Shown in pieces: positions 8,234-15,569 of a DNA stretch of 64,000 bases. The stretch comes from Pseudomonas sp. BCA17 (GTDB lineage: Bacteria; Pseudomonadota; Gammaproteobacteria; Pseudomonadales; Pseudomonadaceae). The translations under genes and the position numbers were made by a program. Below the pieces are notes generated by a model, which was not told the origin of the DNA, did no database searches, and was given only the letters and a program-made list of their open reading frames with translations. How positions within the stretch are numbered: position 1 is the stretch's first letter; the number at the start of each line of letters is the position of its first letter. The stretch lies in the NCBI RefSeq assembly GCF_004519405.1, contig NZ_SGWI01000001.1, positions 806,001-870,000 of the forward strand, read 5' to 3'.

Positions 8234-9028
8234 TCAGAAGGATTCGAGGTACATCGCCGCCAGGTCAGCCAATGCCTGATGGGGTGAGCGGTGGTGGGCT
8301 TCGAGGGTCACCAGGCCCCTCCAGCGGGTTTCACCCATCGCTTGCACCACGTCGGCATAACCGTCGTGGGGGCCGAAAGAAATACCTTTAATCAGAGGGT
8401 GATATCGGCGCAGCACGTGCGCCAGCAAACCGCTGTCGATGTTGGGGTAGCCGACGCCAAGGACGAAATACACATTGCGCTGTGCTTGCACACGTTCAGC
8501 CACCAAGGCGTATTGCGCTTGATCGGTAAAAATCCGGTAATTGGCGTAGTGCGCCAGGCTTTCCAGGTAGATGTCCGTGCCTTTGCCCTCTGCATACCGT
8601 GCCAATTCCTGTACTGATTTGAGGTAGCGCTCCAGAGCAATCTGCTTGGCCATCTGTAGCCGGTCAGGTTCGACCAGGCAGCCGCCGTGGATGATTAACG
8701 GCGCGCCCAGTCGGCTGGCGATGTCGATCTCTTTTTTCACGTACTCCACGGCCGCCCCACGGAATGCCTCGACCTCGCTGCCCAGCGGCGCCTTGAAGTT
8801 ACTGCGATAGAGCGGCGTGACACCCGTGACCGTCATCTGCGCCTGCAGGCTGGCAATACGTGCCTCGGTCCAGTCCTCGACCATCTCGCCGTACAAACTG
8901 CCGTCGATGTACCAGTGGGTGCAGCCGTCTTCGTCGGCGGCGTGCAAGCCTGTTTCAGCGCCCTGGTATTTCTGTTGCGCCAACCCGTTGCAGAACAGTA
9001 CGGCGGGGTTGGTCAATTCGTCGTGCAT
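8234..9028 (-). CDS. Sugar-phosphate isomerase/epimerase-like TIM barrel (AP-endonuclease family 2)
   Basis: The 264-residue cytosolic protein has the pattern of the xylose isomerase-like TIM-barrel superfamily: strands ending in acidic or histidine metal ligands, for example APLIIHGG, DIYLESLAHYAN, a central FVLGVGYPNIDSG and a terminal GLVTLEAHH. Relatives include hydroxypyruvate isomerase and inosose epimerases, but I cannot choose a substrate. A good ribosome-binding site (GAGGGG) precedes the ATG. It is divergent from a MocR regulator with 128 bases between them and has a LysE exporter directly downstream. The layout suggests a small regulated module for a sugar- or amino-acid-derived compound. 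Confidence 0.72.
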   Translation of the reverse strand: MHDELTNPAVLFCNGLAQQKYQGAETGLHAADEDGCTHWYIDGSLYGEMVEDWTEARIASLQAQMTVTGVTPLYRSNFKAPLGSEVEAFRGAAVEYVKKEIDIASRLGAPLIIHGGCLVEPDRLQMAKQIALERYLKSVQELARYAEGKGTDIYLESLAHYANYRIFTDQAQYALVAERVQAQRNVYFVLGVGYPNIDSGLLAHVLRRYHPLIKGISFGPHDGYADVVQAMGETRWRGLVTLEAHHRSPHQALADLAAMYLESF

Positions 9029-9156
9029 GGCGTGATTCCCCTCGGTGACTCAATGGCGCGCAGTCTAGGGCGGCGCCATTGCGCAAGGCAGGTAAAGTGA
9101 TGCCTAATCCGGCCTTACTTCACCGGTAAAATAACCGGCAAACACAAGGAAGGTTC
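9029..9156. promoter_or_regulatory. Divergent regulatory region with GGTAAA/TTACC-type repeats
   Basis: This is the space between the isomerase gene (minus) and the MocR gene (plus). It holds several related short elements: GGTAAAGTGA at 9091-9100, the imperfect inverse TTACTTCACC at 9115-9124, and CCGGTAAAATAACCGG at 9123-9138, close to the MocR start. MocR regulators usually bind such paired repeats between divergent genes. The assignment as operator is inference. Confidence 0.45.
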
Positions 9157-10566
9157 ATGTTCGTATCCGCCATCGCCTTTGTGGAAGGCATCCCGAAGGT
9201 GCAGCAGATTGTCGAGGCGTTCAGCCAGGCCATCGAAGGCGGCGAGTGGGCGCCCGGCAGCAAGTTGCCGTCGGTGCGTGAATTGACCCAAGTGCTGGGC
9301 GTCAGCAAGTTCACCCTCAATGAGGCGTTGGACCGCCTGCGTGGGCGCAACCTGCTGACGTCCAGCCAGGGCCGTGGCTACTTCGTCGCGATGGAGACCG
9401 CCCGACCGGCGTCGGTAGCCTGGGTCGATCTGTTGCCCCAGGACTTGCTCAGCGTGCTGCGACGCCCATTGGTAAACGCCGGCAGCGAGCTGCGCCTCGG
9501 CAGCGGGCATTTACCGGAAGAGTGGTTGAATACCGAAGCCATCCGCCAGGCCATGCGCAGTGTGGTGCGCGCGCCCTCGCTGCGTATTGCGGGGCTGGGC
9601 ACGCCGGCGGGCCTGTTGCCGCTGCGCCAGGCCCTGCAGCAAAAGCTGCACACCGAAGGTCTGTCGGTGCCGGTGGAGCAGATCATCACCACCCCCAACA
9701 CCGTGCAGGGCCTGGACATGCTCATGCGTCTGCTGGTTCGCCCCGGCGACACCGTGCTACTGGACGCGCCGTGCTACTTCAACTTCCACGCCAACCTGGC
9801 CCTGCACGGGGTCAAAGTGGTGACGATCCAGCGTCGCCCCGACGGTTTCGACTTCACGGCACTGGAACAATTATTGGCCGAACACCGGCCCAGCCTGTAC
9901 CTCACCACCAGCGTGCTGCAAAACCCCACAGGCCACTCCTTCAGCCCCAGCCAGGCGTTTCGCCTGCTGCAACTGACCCAGCAGTACCGCTGCCATATCG
10001 TCGAAGACGACCTTTACGGCGACCTGCATCCCAACCCTCTCCCGCGCCTGGCGGCCCTGGCCGGGCTGGATCAGGTCACCTACCTGTCAGGCTTCTCGAA
10101 AATCCTCAGCGCCAACACCCGTGTCAGCTACGTGGTGGCTGCTGCGCAACTGGCCGCCAACCTGACCCATATGAAGTTGATGAGCGGCGGCGTGACGTCC
10201 GAGCTGTTCGAGCACGTTGTGTACCGCATGCTCAGCGAAGGCAGCTACGCCAAGCATCGTAAGCGCACGGTGCAGCGCCTGCAGGAAGCCGGAGGGCGAG
10301 TCGAGCAATGGCTCAAGCGCTGCGGCTGCGAACTTCCAATGGCTTATGAGGGCGGGATGTTTATCTGGGCGCGATTGCCTGCGGGAGTGAACGGTGAGCA
10401 ACTGGCCCAGGAGGCACTGAAACACAGCATGGTGTTGGCGCCAGGCGCGCTGTTCGGTTATGACCCGGCCAACCGCGACTCCATGCGTTTCAACGTGGCG
10501 CATACCGATGAGCCACGGGCACAACGGCGATTCGAAACCTTGCTGGCCAAGGCCGCGCGCGCATAA
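9157..10566 (+). CDS. MocR-type transcription regulator (GntR HTH plus aminotransferase fold)
   Basis: The 469-residue protein has an N-terminal winged helix (about residues 10-75: GEWAPGSKLPSVRELTQVLGVSKFTLNEALDRLR) and a fold-type I aminotransferase domain (about 110-465). The PLP lysine is in YLSGFSKILSANTR, with VEDDLYGDLH and the usual NPTGHSFS loop before it. MocR proteins use PLP or an amino-acid adduct as effector and mostly regulate a divergent gene, here the TIM-barrel isomerase. An AAGGAAGG ribosome-binding site lies just before the ATG. The regulated pathway is unknown. Confidence 0.9.
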   Translation: MFVSAIAFVEGIPKVQQIVEAFSQAIEGGEWAPGSKLPSVRELTQVLGVSKFTLNEALDRLRGRNLLTSSQGRGYFVAMETARPASVAWVDLLPQDLLSVLRRPLVNAGSELRLGSGHLPEEWLNTEAIRQAMRSVVRAPSLRIAGLGTPAGLLPLRQALQQKLHTEGLSVPVEQIITTPNTVQGLDMLMRLLVRPGDTVLLDAPCYFNFHANLALHGVKVVTIQRRPDGFDFTALEQLLAEHRPSLYLTTSVLQNPTGHSFSPSQAFRLLQLTQQYRCHIVEDDLYGDLHPNPLPRLAALAGLDQVTYLSGFSKILSANTRVSYVVAAAQLAANLTHMKLMSGGVTSELFEHVVYRMLSEGSYAKHRKRTVQRLQEAGGRVEQWLKRCGCELPMAYEGGMFIWARLPAGVNGEQLAQEALKHSMVLAPGALFGYDPANRDSMRFNVAHTDEPRAQRRFETLLAKAARA

Positions 10567-10631
10567 CGTCAGGCGTGATGCCTGGCAAGCCTGCCGTACC
10601 GTCGACAATGTCGCTGTTTTTTGCGTCACCG

Positions 10632-10655
10632 TGTATCTGCTTATCGCCAGATACA
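10632..10655. promoter_or_regulatory. Perfect inverted repeat upstream of the two-component operon
   Basis: TGTATCTG and CAGATACA face each other across eight bases, about 80 bases before the response-regulator start. The position and symmetry suit an operator, perhaps for the response regulator itself. No T-run follows, so it is not an obvious terminator of the MocR gene. Confidence 0.45.
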
Positions 10656-10734
10656 GTGCAATACAAAGGGCACAAGGCAACCGCGCCCGCAATGGCTAGA
10701 CTGCGCGGCAATGACATTTTTTGAGGAGCGCAGC

Positions 10735-11475
10735 ATGGAGCATGTCGATCACATCCTGATCGTCGATGACGACCGGGAGATCCGCGAACTGGTGGGCAAT
10801 TACCTGAAGAAAAACGGCATGCGCACCACCGTGGTCGCCGACGGCCGCCAGATGCGCAGCTTCCTCGACACCACCCCGGTGGACCTGATTGTGCTGGATA
10901 TCATGATGCCCGGCGACGACGGCCTGCTGCTGTGCCGCGAGTTGCGGGTGGGTAAGCACAAGGCCACGCCGGTGCTGATGCTCACCGCGCGCAACGACGA
11001 AACCGACCGCATCATCGGCCTGGAAATGGGCGCCGATGATTACCTGGTCAAACCCTTCGCCGCCCGTGAGTTGCTGGCGCGGATCAATGCGGTGTTGCGC
11101 CGTACGCGGATGTTGCCGCCCAACCTGGTCGTCAGCGAAACCGGGCGTTTGATTCGTTTTGGACGCTGGCGCCTGGACACCACCGCCCGCCACCTGCTGG
11201 ATGAAGACGACACCCTGGTGGCCCTGAGCGGTGCGGAATATCGGTTATTGCGGGTATTCCTCGACCACCCCCAGCGTGTGCTCAACCGCGACCAGTTGCT
11301 GAACCTTACCCAAGGCCGTGACGCGGACCTGTTCGACCGTTCCATCGACCTGCTGGTCAGCCGCCTGCGCCAACGCCTGCTGGATGACGCCCGTGAACCG
11401 GCCTACATCAAGACCGTGCGCAGCGAGGGCTATGTGTTTTCCCTGCCGGTGGAAATCCTCGGGGCCGCGCCATGA
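10735..11475 (+). CDS. OmpR-family response regulator
   Basis: The protein has 246 residues: a receiver domain (1-120) with acidic pocket DDD at 11-13, phospho-acceptor Asp55 (IVLDIMMPG) and the YLVKPF lysine, then an OmpR-type winged helix (about 140-240). The start is put at the ATG at 10735, which has GAGGAGC just upstream and gives a normal receiver N-terminus; an upstream start would add 38 unrelated residues. Its stop overlaps the kinase ATG (ATGA), so the pair is translationally coupled. The stimulus and targets are unknown. Confidence 0.92.
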   Translation: MEHVDHILIVDDDREIRELVGNYLKKNGMRTTVVADGRQMRSFLDTTPVDLIVLDIMMPGDDGLLLCRELRVGKHKATPVLMLTARNDETDRIIGLEMGADDYLVKPFAARELLARINAVLRRTRMLPPNLVVSETGRLIRFGRWRLDTTARHLLDEDDTLVALSGAEYRLLRVFLDHPQRVLNRDQLLNLTQGRDADLFDRSIDLLVSRLRQRLLDDAREPAYIKTVRSEGYVFSLPVEILGAAP

Positions 11476-12776
11476 AGTGGCGGTTGGGTTGGCCGCGCAC
11501 GCTGGCATCGCAGTTGTCCCTGATCTTCTTGATCAGCCTGGTGTGCGCCCATGGCCTGTCGTTCAGCGCGCAGTTCTACGAGCGCTACATCAGCGCCCGC
11601 ACCGCAATGCTCGGCAACCTGGAAAACGATGTGTCCACCTCGGTGGCGATCCTCGACCGCCTGCCCGCCAACGAACGCGCCGGCTGGCTGCCACGCCTCG
11701 ACCGGCAGAATTATCGCTACCTGCTCAATGCCGGCGAGCCCGGCGAGCCCATGAACAATGATGATATGCCCATGGCCGCCACATCGATCGCCAGTGCCCT
11801 GGGCGAACGGTATGCGCTGACCTTTCGCGACATCCCCGGCCTGCAAAAACACTTCCAGGCGCACGTGACCCTCGCTGACGGCAACCCGATCACTATTGAT
11901 GTGCGCCCAGCCGCCCTGCCCGTTGCCTACTGGCTACCGGTGGTGCTGGTGTTGCAACTGGCGCTACTGCTCGGCTGTACGTGGATCGCCGTGCGCCTGG
12001 CCATCCGCCCGCTGACCCGCCTGGCCCGCGCCGTGGAAACCCTTGACCCGAACGCCCACCCCACGCCCCTGGACGAAAAAGGCCCCACCGAAGTGGCCCA
12101 CGCTGCTGCGGCGTTCAATGAAATGCAAAAACGCATCGCCGAATACCTCAAGGAACGCATGCAGATCCTCGCAGCGATTTCCCATGACCTGCAAACGCCG
12201 ATTACCCGCATGAAGCTGCGCGCCGAGTTCATGGAAGACTCCGCCGATCGTGACAAATTGTGGAACGACCTGGGGGAAATGGAGCATCTGGTACGCGAAG
12301 GCGTGGCCTATGCGCGTAGCGTCCACGGCGCCACCGAAGCCAGCCACCGCATCGACCTGGACGCGTTCCTGGACAGCCTGGTCTTTGACTATCAGGACAT
12401 GCATAAAAACGTAAGCCTCACCGGTAAAAGTGCGGTGGTGCTGGACACCCGCCCCCACGCCCTGCGCCGGGTGCTGGTGAACCTGGTGGACAATGCCCTG
12501 AAATTCGCCGGCAGCGCCGAGTTGGAGGTGAGTTCGACCGCCGACGGGCAATTGTCGATCAAGGTGCAGGACCGTGGCCCCGGCATTGCCGACGAGGAGC
12601 TGGTGCAAGTGATGCAGCCGTTTTACCGGGTAGAAAGCTCACGCAACCGTGGCACCGGTGGCACCGGGTTGGGGTTGGCGATTGCGCAGCAATTGGCGGT
12701 GGCGATTGGCGGCTCACTGACGCTGAGCAATCGTGTCGGCGGCGGGTTGTGTGCCCAGGTGCGTATAGCGCTCTGA
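11472..12776 (+). CDS. Sensor histidine kinase, partner of the preceding regulator
   Basis: This 434-residue inner-membrane kinase has two membrane segments (about 12-32 and 150-172) that flank a periplasmic sensor of about 115 residues. A HAMP linker (R-L-A-I-R-P-L-T-R-L) follows, then a HisKA box with the phospho-histidine in AAISHDLQTPITRMKLR (near residue 238), and an ATPase domain with N box NLVDNALKFAG, DRGPGI and GTGLGLAIAQQL. The layout is EnvZ-like. It overlaps the response regulator by four bases, and its stop lies directly against the stop of the convergent mdeR gene. The sensor domain has no motif I recognise, so the signal is unknown. Confidence 0.92.
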   Translation: MKWRLGWPRTLASQLSLIFLISLVCAHGLSFSAQFYERYISARTAMLGNLENDVSTSVAILDRLPANERAGWLPRLDRQNYRYLLNAGEPGEPMNNDDMPMAATSIASALGERYALTFRDIPGLQKHFQAHVTLADGNPITIDVRPAALPVAYWLPVVLVLQLALLLGCTWIAVRLAIRPLTRLARAVETLDPNAHPTPLDEKGPTEVAHAAAAFNEMQKRIAEYLKERMQILAAISHDLQTPITRMKLRAEFMEDSADRDKLWNDLGEMEHLVREGVAYARSVHGATEASHRIDLDAFLDSLVFDYQDMHKNVSLTGKSAVVLDTRPHALRRVLVNLVDNALKFAGSAELEVSSTADGQLSIKVQDRGPGIADEELVQVMQPFYRVESSRNRGTGGTGLGLAIAQQLAVAIGGSLTLSNRVGGGLCAQVRIAL

Positions 12777-13247
12777 TCAACCGGGCAATGGAATCACGCG
12801 CAACGGCCTGACCGACTTGTAGGAAAAGCTCGAATAGATCTCTTTGACACAGGGCAGGGTCTGCAAGACCTCCCGGGCAAACTCGCCGAACGATTCCAGG
12901 TCCTTGGCCACGACTTCCAGTAGAAAGTCATAGCGCCCCGACACGTTGTGGCACGCCACGATCTCCGGAATGTCCAACAGCCGTTTCTCGAACGCCCGGG
13001 CAATGTCCTGGGTGTGGCTCTCCATCATGATGCTGACAAACGCCGTCACCCCATACCCCAGAGCCTTGGGCGACAAGATCGCCTGATAGCCGCTGATCAC
13101 GCCGCTGTCTTCCAGGTTCCTGACCCGCCGCCAACAGGGCGAAGTGGTCAGGGCAACCCGGTCGGCCAGTTCGGCGACGGTCAGGCGCGCATTGCCTTGC
13201 AATGCGTTTAAAAGGGCTTTGTCGGTACGATCCAGACTGATGGGCAT
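12777..13247 (-). CDS. mdeR: Lrp/AsnC-family regulator of methionine gamma-lyase
   Basis: The 156-residue protein has an N-terminal HTH (LLNALQGNARLTVAELADRVALTTSPCWRRVRNLE) and a C-terminal RAM/AsnC effector domain (about 65-150). It is divergent from mdeA with 123 bases between the starts, the same arrangement as mdeR-mdeA in P. putida, where MdeR activates mdeA in response to methionine. The family call is secure; the specific role rests on this gene pairing. The stop directly adjoins that of the histidine kinase. Confidence 0.85.
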   Translation of the reverse strand: MPISLDRTDKALLNALQGNARLTVAELADRVALTTSPCWRRVRNLEDSGVISGYQAILSPKALGYGVTAFVSIMMESHTQDIARAFEKRLLDIPEIVACHNVSGRYDFLLEVVAKDLESFGEFAREVLQTLPCVKEIYSSFSYKSVRPLRVIPLPG

Positions 13248-13370
13248 AACGTGCCTCGAATCATTATTTTTATAGGCTTTTCATCCCTTGACGCGGGACT
13301 TGGCGGCAAATTTGGCAACGTTCATCTGCGGTTATGAGCATAGCATTGTAGGAAATAAGGAGCGCCCGAG
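13248..13370. promoter_or_regulatory. Divergent mdeR-mdeA promoter region
   Basis: The 123 bases between the two divergent starts must hold both promoters and the presumed MdeR operator. They include an AT-rich patch (ATTATTTTTATAGG at about 13263-13276). A strong AAGGAG ribosome-binding site at 13358-13363 precedes mdeA. I cannot place the promoter boxes with confidence. Confidence 0.5.
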
Positions 13371-14615
13371 ATGAACAATAAACACAATGCATTCGGCTTT
13401 TCCACCCGCGCCATCCACCACGGTTATGACCCCAAGGACCATCATGGTGCCCTGGTGCCGCCGATCTACCTGTCGGCCACATTCGCCTTCCCCACCGCCG
13501 AATACGGTGCCGCTTGTTTCGCCGGCGAAGCGAGCGGTCACTTCTATACGCGTATTTCCAACCCCACCCTGGCCCTGCTGGAGTCGCGCATGGCGACCCT
13601 GGAGAACGGCGAGGCCGCAGTGGCCTTCAGCTCCGGCATGGGCGCGATTGCCGCAACGTTCTGGACCCTGCTGCGCCCCGGCGACGAAATCATCGTCAGT
13701 CAAACCCTCTACGGCTGCACCTTCGCCCTCCTGCACCACGGCATCGGCGAGTTCGGTATCAAGGTGCGGCACGTCGACCTTACCGACCTGGCCGCCCTTC
13801 GAGCTGCACTCTCCCCCGCCACCCGCATGATCTACTGCGAAACCCCGGCCAACCCCACCCTGCAATTGGTCGATATCGCCGCCGTGGCGCAACTCGCCCA
13901 TCAACAACCGAATGTCACCGTGGTGGTCGACAACACCTACTGCACGCCCTACCTGCAACGCCCCCTGGAGTTGGGCGCCGATGTGGTGGTGCATTCGGCC
14001 ACCAAATACCTCAGTGGGCATGGCGACATCACCGCCGGCATCGCGGTGAGCAGCCACGCCCTGGCGCAACGCATTCGCCTGCAAGGGCTCAAGGATCTGA
14101 CCGGCGCAGTGATGTCGCCGCAGGATGCGTCCCTGTTGATGCGGGGCCTCAAGACCCTGGCCCTGCGCATGGAACGCCATTGCAGCAGTGCCCAGACGGT
14201 GGCCGAAGCCTTGCAGGCGCACCCCGCTGTGCAATGGGTGACTTACCCCGGGCTGCGTTCTTTCCCGCAGTACGAATTGGCGGCGCGCCAGATGAAAATG
14301 GCCGGCGGCATGATCGCTTTTGAACTCAAGGGCGGGATTGAGACCGGTCGGCGTTTCATGAACGCACTCAAGCTGTTCACCCGCGCGGTCAGCCTGGGCG
14401 ATGCGGAATCACTGGCCCAGCATCCCGCGAGCATGACCCACTCCTCCTACACTCCGGAAGAACGCGCGCACCACGGCATCAGTGAAGGTCTGGTGCGTTT
14501 GTCGGTGGGGCTTGAGGATGTCGCCGATCTATTGGCCGACGTGCAACAAGCCCTGGCCAAATGCACGCGCGAGGCGACACGCCGCGCCTCGCTTGCCGAG
14601 CATGCGGTGAGATAA
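13371..14615 (+). CDS. mdeA: Methionine gamma-lyase
   Basis: This PLP enzyme splits L-methionine into methanethiol, 2-oxobutanoate and ammonia. It has 414 residues of the Cys/Met-metabolism PLP family. The residues that mark gamma-lyase are present: Arg61 (YTRISNP), Tyr114 and Cys116 (TLYGCTF), and the PLP lysine Lys212 in SATKYLSGHGDITAG. Numbering up to Cys116 is the same as in the P. putida enzyme, and the C-terminal block ESLAQHPASMTHSSYTPEER is the same as I remember it. About 14 extra residues follow the usual C-terminus. It is divergent from mdeR and followed by a strong terminator. Confidence 0.93.
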   Translation: MNNKHNAFGFSTRAIHHGYDPKDHHGALVPPIYLSATFAFPTAEYGAACFAGEASGHFYTRISNPTLALLESRMATLENGEAAVAFSSGMGAIAATFWTLLRPGDEIIVSQTLYGCTFALLHHGIGEFGIKVRHVDLTDLAALRAALSPATRMIYCETPANPTLQLVDIAAVAQLAHQQPNVTVVVDNTYCTPYLQRPLELGADVVVHSATKYLSGHGDITAGIAVSSHALAQRIRLQGLKDLTGAVMSPQDASLLMRGLKTLALRMERHCSSAQTVAEALQAHPAVQWVTYPGLRSFPQYELAARQMKMAGGMIAFELKGGIETGRRFMNALKLFTRAVSLGDAESLAQHPASMTHSSYTPEERAHHGISEGLVRLSVGLEDVADLLADVQQALAKCTREATRRASLAEHAVR

Positions 14616-14643
14616 GTCCAAGCTTGGCGTTATCCTTTCCCAC

Positions 14644-14683
14644 AACGGTGGTCGGACTGGTCCGACCGCCGTTATGCCTTTTT
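14644..14683 (+). terminator. Rho-independent terminator of mdeA
   Basis: AACGGTGGTCGGA pairs with TCCGACCGCCGTT across a four-base loop, with a single G-T pair. It is followed within a few bases by a CTTTTT run. It ends the mdeA transcript and also shields the LuxR gene downstream. The rest of the mdeA-luxR gap (to 14844) shows nothing else clear. Confidence 0.85.
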
Positions 14684-14844
14684 ATCTGATTTTTTACGGA
14701 TTGGATCCCCATCCTATTGCCAGGCTGTACTAGCATACGTGCCGACGGGAAGCATTATCATTGCCAGTTACTCGCATCGGCTACCGTCTGATACCCGCCT
14801 TTACAAGGCTGAATATCCGCACCTGAAATTCATGGACGAATTTG

Positions 14845-15516
14845 ATGAACTCACACCTGTTCCCCCATATAGGCAAAGTCATCGCCAGCACCGGCAGTCG
14901 CCATTTCCCACGCTTGCTGCATGACCTCATCCTCACCCAGCTGTCTGTGGATGCCACCCATATCACGCAATTACAGGTCAGTTGCACCGGGCAAGCCAGC
15001 CGCGGAATCAACCCGGTCTATACCGATTCGGTAGTGGCCCTGGACCCCGAACAACCCGCCACCCAGTTACACCTCACGCGCCGCAAGGACAACCTGCGTT
15101 ACGTGCTGTCGGTGTATCGCTCCCATCAGTCCAAAAGCTTCTCACCGCAGGAACGCAGCATGTTGCGGGACTTTTCCACCCTGCTGCTGCCGATGGTGGA
15201 AAACCACATCATCGCGATCCAGCCCTACCGCCAGGACAGCGACCCGCTGGTGCCGGACAACCAAGGCATCGAAACCTTGCGCCTGCGCATTCAAGAGCGC
15301 CTTGAGCAGTCGGGGCTGACCTTGTCCAAGCGGGAGCTGGAAGTCTGTGTCGGCCTGCTGGCCGGGCGCACCGCACCGGAGTTGGCGGAGCAATTGGCGC
15401 TGAAGGTCAACACCATCGAGAGCTACCTGAAGCGAGCGGCGATCAAGCTGGGGATCAGTGGGCGGCATTCGTTGTTGCGCTGGATGTACGCCACCGAGGA
15501 TACGCCAGACCTGTAA
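14845..15516 (+). CDS. LuxR-type regulator of the lipopeptide locus
   Basis: The 223-residue protein has a C-terminal GerE/LuxR HTH (about residues 150-215: LTLSKRELEVCVGLLAGRTAPELAEQLALKVNTIESYLKR). The N-terminal domain is not an obvious autoinducer-binding domain and has no receiver. Such LuxR proteins flank lipopeptide synthetase genes in P. fluorescens (the ViscBCR/MassBCR type) and are needed for their expression. It lies just beyond macB and converges with it. The start is set at the ATG at 14845 with a GGA eight bases upstream; the TTG directly before it is unlikely. Confidence 0.85.
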   Translation: MNSHLFPHIGKVIASTGSRHFPRLLHDLILTQLSVDATHITQLQVSCTGQASRGINPVYTDSVVALDPEQPATQLHLTRRKDNLRYVLSVYRSHQSKSFSPQERSMLRDFSTLLLPMVENHIIAIQPYRQDSDPLVPDNQGIETLRLRIQERLEQSGLTLSKRELEVCVGLLAGRTAPELAEQLALKVNTIESYLKRAAIKLGISGRHSLLRWMYATEDTPDL

Positions 15517-15533
15517 GCGAACGCCTATGGAAC

Positions 15534-15561
15534 GGTGGGAGGGTGCATGGCCCCTCCCGCC
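15534..15561. terminator. Hairpin between convergent luxR and macB
   Basis: GGTGGGAGGG (15534-15543) pairs with CCCTCCCGCC (15552-15561) across an eight-base loop in the short gap between the two stops. It has no clear T-run on either side, so it is a possible bidirectional transcript end rather than a textbook terminator. Confidence 0.5.
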
Positions 15562-15569
15562 ATCATCCA

